From JAKALD01 sp963817785 (GTDB lineage: Bacteria > Pseudomonadota > Gammaproteobacteria > Burkholderiales > SG8-39), in contig CAWFPL010000006.1 in NCBI GenBank assembly GCA_963817785.1, positions 124,001 to 188,000 of the forward strand: a stretch of 64,000 nt of DNA. The letters run 5' to 3'. The notes under the pieces are model-generated. The model saw only the letters and a list, made by a program, of their open reading frames with translations, had not been told where the DNA came from and made no database searches. Below, in pieces: positions 23,220 to 30,499 of this stretch. The position numbers were made by a program, and so were the translations under genes. The stretch's first letter is position 1, and each line of letters opens with the position of its first letter.

Positions 23220-23948
23220 TCAGCCGCCGAAACGAGCGCGCGAAGGGCGCCCGAGAGCGCCGAACGGCGAAACGCCGCCTCCGGCGAATACAGCGCGCTC
23301 GCTCTCCGCTGGATATCCCGCGTCCGCGTCCAGGTCGAACACGTCCTCGATCACGCAGCGCCGGCGCGTGAGCTCGGCAACGAGAAAACGGCCGCCCGCC
23401 GGCGCGCCTGGTTTGTACTGTCGCACCCAGTCGCGCTGTGCACGCGCGAGCTCCACCATACGCCCGACCGTGTTGGGAGCCGGCGTAGAGCGCATTTCTG
23501 CGCCACCCGGGGACACGAAGTAGGGTTCGATCGAACCGCCCTCGAAACCGGCCTTGCGACTCGTTTGGACCCATTGGCGTCCGATCATCGACGCGTGCCG
23601 AGTCGACCAGCCGAGGAGAACGAGATGCTGCGCATCAAGATCGGTCGAGTCGGGTGCGCCCAGTGCGGTCTCATGCTTCACGAACTGCTCGAAGAGGTGC
23701 GGCAGCTCGCCAGGTAATGCGTCGATGAGGCCGTCGAGATCCAGATCGAGGCGGCTCTCGCACCAATTGCGAGTGAACTGATGCAAGCTCAGCCAGCCGG
23801 CGCCGGCGAGCAGCGCGTTCAGGCGCGGGAGATAGAGGAACTTGCTGGCCGAGTAGCCTGCCAGCTCCTCGCCGCCTGGGCGTCGCAGCTCCGTGTCGAC
23901 GCCCAGGAGGATGCGGCTCTTGTTCACCCAGACATCAAGAAGCGACAC
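23220..23948 (-). CDS. Hypothetical phage-type protein, 242 aa (possible Ntn-hydrolase-like fold)
   Basis: Starts at GTG 23948 with GAGGAG upstream, overlapping the end of the 67-aa gene by 14 bp. The N-terminal region (ILLGVDTELRRPGG, ASKFLYLPRLNALLAGAGW) resembles phage tail-associated proteins with an N-terminal-nucleophile-hydrolase-like fold, where a KhxxLPHLxxVhAGxG pattern occurs; this is a low-confidence likeness. The C-terminus is glycine- and arginine-rich. Its place downstream of the tape measure gene suits a tail-related role. No catalytic residues assigned. Confidence 0.5.
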   Translation of the reverse strand: MSLLDVWVNKSRILLGVDTELRRPGGEELAGYSASKFLYLPRLNALLAGAGWLSLHQFTRNWCESRLDLDLDGLIDALPGELPHLFEQFVKHETALGAPDSTDLDAQHLVLLGWSTRHASMIGRQWVQTSRKAGFEGGSIEPYFVSPGGAEMRSTPAPNTVGRMVELARAQRDWVRQYKPGAPAGGRFLVAELTRRRCVIEDVFDLDADAGYPAESERAVFAGGGVSPFGALGRPSRARFGG

Positions 23949-24138
23949 GATGCTCCTCGCCCCAATCGCCCACTGGCTTTACGGGAAGCGCCGACGTGAC
24001 GAGCACATTTGCAAGGGAGCCCGCGCCGGCAGCGACCACGGAGCCCAGGAGCATGCTGCCCAGGATCTCGGTGCCGACCATCACCCCAACCTCGTGCGTC
24101 ACGAAAGCGCCGGCGAGCGCTCCTACGACTGCTGGCAT
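23935..24138 (-). CDS. Small glycine-rich membrane-like protein, 67 aa
   Basis: A 67-residue, Gly/Ala/Val-rich protein starting MPAVVGALAGAFVTHEVGVM at ATG 24138 with an AAGGAG site. It is dominated by two hydrophobic stretches with small-residue repeats (GTEILGSMLLGSVVAAGAGS), like glycine-zipper proteins. Comparable small hydrophobic proteins lie between tail genes in many siphophages. It overlaps the next gene by 14 bp and follows the 129-aa gene by 12 bp. Confidence 0.6.
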   Translation of the reverse strand: MPAVVGALAGAFVTHEVGVMVGTEILGSMLLGSVVAAGAGSLANVLVTSALPVKPVGDWGEEHRVAS

Positions 24139-24150
24139 AACTTCGCTCCT

Positions 24151-24540
24151 TCAGGACCCGACATTGCAATCAGAGCGGCCGCGGGGCCCTGGCGGCGCGC
24201 TCTGGGATTCCAGGGATGGCGCAGACGATCGGCGTCTTCGCCTGCGGCGCCCTTCGCTGTAGGAGCGCCGATCGGCGGCGAACGTGAGCGCAGCACGATC
24301 GCGCTGGAAAGCCTCGAGCATTCCGAGACAGTCCCCGTAGCTCGGAAACGAGAGCAGGCGCCCGATCACCTGGCCCTCTACGTAAACCAGGAACAGCCCC
24401 CACGGTTGACAGTGCCGCCGATTGTGCACGACGCGGAACCCGCTCGAGCCGGCGGTGTCGCCGCCGTAGCGCGCGACCGTCTCGGCGTGCACCCGCGGCG
24501 GCCAGTCGCGCCAGGGCTCGAGGGTGAGGATTGCGGTCAT
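24151..24540 (-). CDS. Hypothetical protein, 129 aa
   Basis: A 129-residue protein from ATG 24540. The first two-thirds are ordered (TLEPWRDWPPRVHAETVARY, WGLFLVYVEGQVIGRLLSFP); the last third is low-complexity and basic (EGRRRRRRRSSAP). It follows the tape measure gene by 26 bp on the same strand, so it is probably co-transcribed with the tail-like genes. Not recognised. Confidence 0.5.
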   Translation of the reverse strand: MTAILTLEPWRDWPPRVHAETVARYGGDTAGSSGFRVVHNRRHCQPWGLFLVYVEGQVIGRLLSFPSYGDCLGMLEAFQRDRAALTFAADRRSYSEGRRRRRRRSSAPSLESQSAPPGPRGRSDCNVGS

Positions 24541-24566
24541 TGCTTTTGCCGGACCCCATTGCCAGG

Positions 24567-26474
24567 TTATCCCACCGGCGTCACGTAGCCGCGCTGGTTG
24601 TAGGCCTGTCGGAAAATGCCCAGGATCAGGTCCTTGTTCGCGAAAATCGTCGAGGCCGCCGTGCGCGGATCGAGCGAGGTCACGTTGAGGTTCACCGTCA
24701 CCCCGCCGCCGTTGCCGCCGCTGCCCGCGAGCGCGCCATTCGGCACGATCGAGCCCGGGCTCGAGGGCATGAAGAGCTCCGGGCCCGACTCGCCCACCAG
24801 GTAGGGCGTGCCGGCGGTGACCGGGCCGCCCGCGGCCTTGCCGGTGATCCAGTGGAGGATGCTGCCGAAAATACCTCCGCTCGAGCTCGAGCCAGCGCCG
24901 CTGATCGCGCCCGTGATCGCCTTGTCGAGCGGGTTCGTGATCGTCTCGCGCAGAATCACCTGGGCGATCTGCTTGTCGAGCGCGGTGAGCACGTCCCCCA
25001 ATTTCTTGCCAGAAACCACCGCCTCCTCGAAAGCGGAGCTCATCGTGCGCCCGAGCTGCTTGCCGATGTCGTCGGTGGTTTTCGCCTTCTGGCCGAGCTT
25101 GTCCATCTCGTCGCTGACGTGCACGGAGGCCTGCACCGCCTGGTCCATCGTGAGCTTGCCGTCGGTGAGCAGGGTATTGATCTCATCGAGCTGGCGCCGG
25201 TAGGGCTCGAGCGGGTCGATGATGTCCTTCCACTTTGCGCCTGCTGATCGAGGGTTCTGGTTCTGCTGCTCGAGGGCGGACTGGCGCTTGGCGTCCTCGG
25301 CCTGCATGGACTTGAGCTCTCTGCCGGCCGCCTGGGCGTTCTTGATGACATCGTCCCAGTAGCTCTGGTCGGTCGAGCCGCCCCCGGCGCTGCCCTTTCC
25401 GGCCTTCTGCGGCACCAGGGCCCCGATGTCGAGCGGCTTCCCCGGGGACGCCGCTGCGGCCGCCGGCGCGGCAGCGGGGTGCAGGATCTGCTTCTGAAAT
25501 CTCGCGAGCGCCGCTTCGTTCGCGGCTGCCTGGCGGTCCCGTTCGGCGCCGATTTCCTTGAACGCTGCGAGATCGCCGTGCAGGAGCGCGTTCGCCTGCG
25601 CGGCAAAGGCCCCGAGCCCGTCGCCGAGGTCCAGAAGTCCGAGCCAGAACGACCCGGCCGCGGTCATCGCGTACTGAAGGAAGGTCGTAATCGCCTGGAT
25701 GCTCTTCGAGCCGGTGTTGGCGTCGTTCGCGACCCCAACGAACGCGTTAGCAATGTTCGTCAGCGACGGCAAGAGGCCGTTCGCCAGGCGTTCCTTGAAT
25801 TCCTCGGCGCGCTGGTCGAGCGCGTCGAGCTTGTCCTTGAATTCCGCCGCGCGCTTTCCCTGCGCGGTCGTGACGTCGGCCTGAATCTGGCCGGCCTCCG
25901 CGAGCTGGTGCAGGAAGGGAAGGGCCTCCGCTCCGGAGCGCCCCAGGAGCACCGTGGCGAGCGCCGCCTGCTGGCTCGCGGTGCCAGTCTCGGTCAGGCG
26001 CTTCGCGAGGTCCGGGAGGAACGTCTGGATGTTCTTCAGGCCGGCCTCGACGTCCTTCGTCGAGTACCCGAGCGCGGTGAACGCCGCCGTCATCTGCTTG
26101 CTCGCCGTCGGTTCGGTGGCGAGCTGGAACATGCTCTTCTCGAGCCGATTGATCAGCCAGGCGGTGGTCTCCATGTCGGTGCCGGCCTGCTTCGCGATGA
26201 GCCGTAGGCCCGAGAGCGTCTCGACCGCCACGCCGGTGCGCTGCGACAGCTTGTAGAGCGCGTCCTGGGCATCGATCGCGCCGCGCACCATCTCGACGAA
26301 GCCGGCGGCACCCAGGCCCAGCCCGATCGTCTCGAGCGCCCGCCGCGCGGTCTGCGCCGCGCTCTTGATCCCGTCCATGGCCGTCTGGACCGTGCCGCGC
26401 GCCTTGTTCATGTCCGTCTGCAGCCGCGCGACGTTCGCCGACATCTCGAAGATCAGCTTGCCGATGGTGGCCAT
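24567..26474 (-). CDS. Phage tail tape measure protein
   Basis: A 635-residue tape measure protein. The N-terminus (MATIGKLIFEMSANVARLQT, KARGTVQTAMDGIKSA) and the segments FVEMVRGAIDAQDALYKLSQ and LALLKQAGTDME-like are characteristic of this family; the middle is helical and the C-terminus carries hydrophobic glycine-rich segments (GGPVTAGTPYLVGESGPELF) common at tape measure ends. It is short for the family, which would mean a short tail if length scales as usual. No tail tube, tail completion or assembly-chaperone genes are adjacent, which is unusual for a functional tail module. Confidence 0.85.
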   Translation of the reverse strand: MATIGKLIFEMSANVARLQTDMNKARGTVQTAMDGIKSAAQTARRALETIGLGLGAAGFVEMVRGAIDAQDALYKLSQRTGVAVETLSGLRLIAKQAGTDMETTAWLINRLEKSMFQLATEPTASKQMTAAFTALGYSTKDVEAGLKNIQTFLPDLAKRLTETGTASQQAALATVLLGRSGAEALPFLHQLAEAGQIQADVTTAQGKRAAEFKDKLDALDQRAEEFKERLANGLLPSLTNIANAFVGVANDANTGSKSIQAITTFLQYAMTAAGSFWLGLLDLGDGLGAFAAQANALLHGDLAAFKEIGAERDRQAAANEAALARFQKQILHPAAAPAAAAASPGKPLDIGALVPQKAGKGSAGGGSTDQSYWDDVIKNAQAAGRELKSMQAEDAKRQSALEQQNQNPRSAGAKWKDIIDPLEPYRRQLDEINTLLTDGKLTMDQAVQASVHVSDEMDKLGQKAKTTDDIGKQLGRTMSSAFEEAVVSGKKLGDVLTALDKQIAQVILRETITNPLDKAITGAISGAGSSSSGGIFGSILHWITGKAAGGPVTAGTPYLVGESGPELFMPSSPGSIVPNGALAGSGGNGGGVTVNLNVTSLDPRTAASTIFANKDLILGIFRQAYNQRGYVTPVG

Positions 26475-26568
26475 TTCGGTCCCTCAGTGAGTTTTACGCC
26501 CGCGACGCCAGGCCTCTGCGGTCGACGCGTCGCCTTTTGGAGCCGTTCGTGCAAACGTCTGCACCCGG

Positions 26569-27471
26569 TCAATGCAGGGCGGCACTGAGGCGCGCCTTGG
26601 CCTTGCCGAGGCCCGGAAAACGCTGCTCGAGCAGCACCTGGTTGAGCGATGCGACGCGGTCTGCGAGGCCTGCTCTCACCGCGCGCGCGCCGGGGCCGAG
26701 CATTCGGCCCTCGCCGAAGCCCTCGCGCACGGCCTTCTGCGTCGCGCCGCGGTTGCGTGCGACGGCCCGCACGAGTGAATCGTAGTAGTCGTCGACTTGC
26801 GCCTGCATGTGTGCCCCGGCGGGAGCGCCGAGCGGCTCGAAGGCGTTGCCCTCGGTCTTGTATTTGCCCGCCGAGACCAGCGAGTGCTTGACGCCCGCCT
26901 TGCGGTAGAGCTCGCTCAGGTCGACGTGCGCCTGAACCACGCCGAGGCCGCCCGCGAGCGCCCCGGGCGCGATGACGAGTTCCTCGCAGGAGGAGGCGAT
27001 CCAGTACGCCGCGCCGGCCGCGAAGCTGTTTGCGACCGCGATCGTGCGCTTCGCTCCGCGCAGGCTGTAGATCAGGTCGGCGAGCTCCGTGACGCCGGCG
27101 AGATCCCCGCCAGGGGAGTCGACGTCGAGCACGATGCACTTGACCTCGGGCATCGTAGCGAGCTCGCGGACCTGGCCCGAAAGGATGTCGGTCGATGTGC
27201 TCCCGCTCCCGAGCTCCGCGCCGAAGAGATCCGGGCGGCGCGAGAGCGCGCCGTGAATGGGTACGACCGCGATGCCGCGTTTCACGGCTGGGCGTTCGCG
27301 CCGCGGCTCGGCAGGGCGACGGGCGGAGGCCGCGCTCCCGAGGGGAGCGTTCCGGTGCGCGTTTTCGGCCTTGAGGCTGTCGCAGGCCTGCGACAGGGCG
27401 GCAACGAGCCAGCGCGCCTCGACGCAGTAGGGACGGCTGAGCTCTGCGAGGATCTGGCGGTACGCGCTCAT
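26569..27471 (-). CDS. S49 peptidase homologue lacking the catalytic serine
   Basis: A 300-residue protein of the phage S49 (SppA/ClpP-like) capsid-protease type, with no signal peptide or membrane segment. It has VVPIHGALSRR, LDVDSPGGDLAG, the conserved AAYWIASSCEEL helix and the Lys of AGKYK205TEG. At the nucleophile position, where relatives read AASxxYW, this reads AAG153AAYW. The codon is GGC at 27013-27015, one base from AGC (Ser). It is therefore probably inactive as a peptidase. No scaffold or capsid gene follows it; a tape measure gene comes 95 bp downstream. Confidence 0.82.
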   Translation of the reverse strand: MSAYRQILAELSRPYCVEARWLVAALSQACDSLKAENAHRNAPLGSAASARRPAEPRRERPAVKRGIAVVPIHGALSRRPDLFGAELGSGSTSTDILSGQVRELATMPEVKCIVLDVDSPGGDLAGVTELADLIYSLRGAKRTIAVANSFAAGAAYWIASSCEELVIAPGALAGGLGVVQAHVDLSELYRKAGVKHSLVSAGKYKTEGNAFEPLGAPAGAHMQAQVDDYYDSLVRAVARNRGATQKAVREGFGEGRMLGPGARAVRAGLADRVASLNQVLLEQRFPGLGKAKARLSAALH

Positions 27472-27483
27472 CGCCGAATTCGG

Positions 27484-28224
27484 CTAATGCGGCAGGAGGC
27501 CCGCGCTCACCTTCAAAAGATCGCCGGCGCCCGTCAACGTTTGCACCTCTGCGGCGCGCTCTTCGATCTTCCGCAGGTCGCTTTCGTACTCGGTGACGTC
27601 GAACTTCTTCGCGATCTTGCGCAACGTCGCCGTGTGCGCCGCGAAGATTTCGAGCAGGTTCTCGGGGTAGGCGCCTTCGCTGAGCGCGCGCATCTGGTCC
27701 GAGATTCCCCGCAGCTCGCCGCGCACGCGCCCGATCTCGTCGTGGTTACTGTAGGCGGCCTGCTCCAAGCCCATCCAGCTGCGCGAGCGAGGCAGCACCA
27801 CCTCGGCCTTGTGCCGCACAACCTCGTCGAGCTCCTGCGCCACGAACCAGATTAGCGCGACCCGTGCATCGTTGTCTTCATGCATCTTGCGGTGGAAGTT
27901 CTCGACCTCCTCGCCGAGGTGCGCCTGTGCGGCCACGGCCTGCTGCGTGGCCTCGGCGTGCGCTAGGCGCGCTGCGCGGAGCTCGGCTTCGGCACGGGCG
28001 AGGCGCTCGTTCGCCGCGGCGCATTTGGGGGACGTGCCGTCCAGGCGCTTGCGAAGGTCAGCCTGGCGGAGCGCGCTTGCCCTCGCGAGCTGGCGCCGGC
28101 GCTCGAGGCGCTCCAGAAATTCGCGTTGCGTGAGCTGCGCCCACTCGGGGCTTCGCTTGAGGCGGTCCATGACCTCGCGGTCCTTCTCGGTCATACGAAA
28201 AGCGTCGGGCAGGTGGAAGCGCAC
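27484..28224 (-). CDS. Coiled-coil hypothetical protein, 246 aa
   Basis: Starts at GTG 28224 with AGGAGAA upstream. It is a largely helical protein with a predicted coiled coil from about residue 70 to 110 (ANERLARAEAELRAARLAHA) and further heptad-like stretches (VRGELRGISDQMRALSEG, KIEERAAEVQTL). It lies directly before the S49 homologue, the position where phages often place a portal-proximal or scaffold-type gene, but no such family is recognisable. A scaffold-like or decoy role is possible and untested. Confidence 0.6.
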   Translation of the reverse strand: MRFHLPDAFRMTEKDREVMDRLKRSPEWAQLTQREFLERLERRRQLARASALRQADLRKRLDGTSPKCAAANERLARAEAELRAARLAHAEATQQAVAAQAHLGEEVENFHRKMHEDNDARVALIWFVAQELDEVVRHKAEVVLPRSRSWMGLEQAAYSNHDEIGRVRGELRGISDQMRALSEGAYPENLLEIFAAHTATLRKIAKKFDVTEYESDLRKIEERAAEVQTLTGAGDLLKVSAGLLPH

Positions 28225-28258
28225 GGCTATTCTCCTGGTTGGTGAGCGGTAAGAGCAA

Positions 28259-28567
28259 TCATGGGCGGCTTTCCTTGAGCTGCAGGAGGGCGCTCGTGAG
28301 CTCGTCGATCGAGCGCGCCATCATTCCGAGGTTTTCGCCGGCCCAGAGGACGCGCTCGGCGAGCAGCTCCGCGTGCACATGCGCGGCGTTCGCGTTGAGC
28401 ACGGCGCCCACAAGCTGGGGATGCCTTTCCGCGAAGCCGGCGCCGAGCACGCTGTCGACCACCTGGACGGCGAGCTCGAGCAGGTCCTCCATCCCGTCGA
28501 ACAGGCGCGCACGGCATTCCTCGATCGGCTCGATGCGTTCGGCGCCAGGCGAGAGGACGGCGCTCAT
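28259..28567 (-). CDS. Small helical protein, 102 aa
   Basis: A 102-residue acidic helical protein (MSAVLSPGAERIEPIEECRA at the start, MMARSIDELTSALLQLKESR at the end). Its ATG at 28567 overlaps the TGA of the AlpA-like gene as ATGA, which fixes the start. The central segment LLAERVLWAGENLGMMARSI has the same general pattern as the 82-aa protein at 22258 (VAEQLGEHADKIGEIAQAI). Function unknown. Confidence 0.6.
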   Translation of the reverse strand: MSAVLSPGAERIEPIEECRARLFDGMEDLLELAVQVVDSVLGAGFAERHPQLVGAVLNANAAHVHAELLAERVLWAGENLGMMARSIDELTSALLQLKESRP

Positions 28568-28794
28568 GCGGCGGTGCGCTCCGGCGCGCCGTGGACCACG
28601 CGCGCGGCGATGAAGCGTTCGACGTCCAGACGTCTGTACCGCACGATCTGAGGCGAGACCTTCACGTAAGGCAGATCCACCTTGCGGGTCGATCGCCAGG
28701 CCGCGAGCGTCTGCAGACCGCAGCCCAGGAGCCGCGCGACCGCCTCCGGCGTGAGCAGTTCCAGATCCTTGGGCGCTTGCGCGGCAGCGTGCAT
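28564..28794 (-). CDS. AlpA/excisionase-like DNA-binding protein, 76 aa
   Basis: A 76-residue MerR-type winged helix-turn-helix protein: LLTPEAVARLLGCGLQTLAA is the recognition unit and YVKVSPQIVRYRRLDVERFI is the wing and the third helix, as in AlpA and excisionases. ATG 28794 has GAGGAGAG upstream. In P4-like satellites and cryptic prophages such proteins activate integrase or excision. No phage-type repressor gene is recognisable elsewhere in the element, so this is the main candidate for its regulation. Confidence 0.75.
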   Translation of the reverse strand: MHAAAQAPKDLELLTPEAVARLLGCGLQTLAAWRSTRKVDLPYVKVSPQIVRYRRLDVERFIAARVVHGAPERTAA

Positions 28795-28916
28795 GTTCGT
28801 CTCTCCTCTGCGGCATCGGGCGATAGGCAATCGCGTACATGCACGATAAGGAGAGGCGCGAATTGAAACAAGGGCAGTAAACGCGCCAAAAAGTGCTGTT
28901 ATGTGCCACGAGGCGG

Positions 28917-29723
28917 TTAAGCGCCGTTCTCGGGGCGCGTGGTGCCACGGTTTCGGATGAGCCTGGACACGGTGGTCGCCTCGATACTGGCATCCTCGAG
29001 CGCAACCGCGGCGGTGTCGGCGAGCAGACGCGCGCAGGGCGCGTCGAACGCCGCCTGCAGCCAGGCGCCCAGGCTGCGCACGAAGTACGCGCGGCGAGCG
29101 TGTTGCGCGTCGCCGGGCCGGCCGAGTGTCGACTTGACGAGAAGATGCTCGTTGAGCGCCGCGATCGAGCGCAGCGCGTCGGAGACCTGGCCGGGATGCC
29201 ATTCGGCACGCTCCAAGGCCGGCGCGCCTTGAAAGTACATGCGCCACAGGTAGTCATCGGCCCCGGTACCGCGGAGCAGGTGCGCGAGCTCGGCGCACAC
29301 GGCCGCCACCTTTCGCGCCCAGTAGCGCCTCTTGGCGGCGGTCCACCGTTCCTCGCCGTGGGGCCCGCGCCAGGCGCGAATGACCTGCGCCGTGAAGAGC
29401 ACCGTGTAGGGGATACCTTCCCCGGCGCCGTAGTTGCCGGCGCGGGTAAGGCGCTCCCAGACGCGCGCCATGAGCGCGTCGGTCAGCAGGCGCTCGAGGA
29501 GCCCGGGCACGCCGCGAAGATCCGCGTGCCGCACGTCGGTCGAGACATCCCCCGTACCGCTGGACGCGATCAGACGCTGGCGCTTGAGACTTTGCGGGCG
29601 CTGCGCTACTGCTCGGGCTTCCTCTCGCCAGCGGGCGATGACCTCCGGTGGCGCCCAGGAGGGGAAAGCAAGTTCAGACGCCGCGGATCGAGCAGGCGTT
29701 CTAAAACGCAGCACGGTGGGCAT
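28917..29723 (-). CDS. Hypothetical protein, 268 aa
   Basis: A 268-residue basic protein from ATG 29723, with an AGGAGAT ribosome site. Distinct segments include FPSWAPPEVIARWREEARAV and GIPYTVLFTAQVIRAW; the C-terminal half is helical. No catalytic motif is apparent. It is the first gene after the origin-like region and is separated from the AlpA-like gene by 122 bp, so it may be read from a promoter in the 29.7-30.2 kb region. I do not recognise it. Confidence 0.55.
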   Translation of the reverse strand: MPTVLRFRTPARSAASELAFPSWAPPEVIARWREEARAVAQRPQSLKRQRLIASSGTGDVSTDVRHADLRGVPGLLERLLTDALMARVWERLTRAGNYGAGEGIPYTVLFTAQVIRAWRGPHGEERWTAAKRRYWARKVAAVCAELAHLLRGTGADDYLWRMYFQGAPALERAEWHPGQVSDALRSIAALNEHLLVKSTLGRPGDAQHARRAYFVRSLGAWLQAAFDAPCARLLADTAAVALEDASIEATTVSRLIRNRGTTRPENGA

Positions 29724-30183
29724 GGGAGATCTCCTGTGAAACTGCGCAGGCTGTGAGAAGCGAGCCGCTCGAACCGAGGCGCCGAGCGGTGGCCCGCTCG
29801 GCGCCCAATACCCCCGTCCTCGAGATACCCCCTCCCCTAAACTCGCGCGCGGAAAAATTTGGTTGCGGGCGCGGTCGCGGAAGACGAAAACTGTAGAGAT
29901 TGAAGGGCCCTACCCGGGCCACGAACTCGACCCCTTCAAGGAAGCGGCAGGCAGCGGTGCGAGGCGATGCACGTGTCGCGGCAGTGGCGCTTGACTCGAT
30001 CTCGCACCCGCCCGCCGGCCGGCCGCTCGTCTCCGATGCGACAGAAGCGGCCGGCCGGGCAATCCTGGCGCCGACGATCGCCAGGTGAGACAACGTGTGC
30101 GAGGCGAGCGACATCGAGCGTCGCCAGCGCGTTCCGCCCTGGAACAACACCACAGCGCCGCGCCTTCCAGATCCCGCTGTTAC
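29724..30183. other. Non-coding or unassigned segment upstream of the 268-aa gene
   Basis: About 460 bp between the 268-aa gene and the repeat-rich region. An open minus-strand frame runs through it (including ARIARPAASVASETSGRPAG and CRFLEGVEFVARVGPFNLYS) but it has no plausible ribosome site and continues into the simple repeats, so I do not call it. It could hold a promoter or a regulatory RNA, as P4-like elements do at this position. Confidence 0.35.
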
Positions 30184-30455
30184 GGGGTCTGGTGTGGGGT
30201 GTGGTGTGGGGTCAACTTTCGCTAACTCAATGATTGCCCTGCAAGTGTTGTGGGTGTTGTGGGTGTTGTGGGGGATACCTCGTATGCACGCACGCACGCA
30301 CGCGCACACGCGCGCGTGCATACGCACACGCGCGTAGAGACCGGCTGGAGCCCACAACACCCGTAACACCCACACCAAAGCGCGATCGATCAACGAGATA
30401 CGCGCGGCGCACCCCACACCAGACCCCACACCACACCCCGCACCACACCCCCCAC
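30184..30455. other. Origin-like region with iterons and inverted GT/AC-rich arms
   Basis: Next to the primase-helicase gene is a 272-bp region with three tandem copies of GTGTTGTGG (30245-30274), two inverted partial copies (30351-30372), a left arm rich in GGTGTGGGG (30184-30212) whose complement recurs on the right (30411-30453), and an alternating CGCACGCACGCGCAC tract (30287-30335) that could adopt Z-DNA or a cruciform. Nothing here looks coding. Iterons plus inverted arms beside a replication gene are the usual form of a satellite or plasmid replication origin. Confidence 0.55.
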
Positions 30456-30499
30456 CAAGGCGCCGTGCAAGCGTGTTCAGACATCTGCACTGCATGGAT

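Noticed and set aside
26569..27471. The element's S49 homologue as a second host sppA
   Set aside because: It has no membrane anchor, no active-site Ser, and is inside the element next to a tape measure gene. The host sppA is at 47590-48537.
30245..30274. Possible CRISPR-like array of GTGTTGTGG units
   Set aside because: Units are 9 bp and contiguous without unique spacers, and no cas gene is present. They fit iterons.
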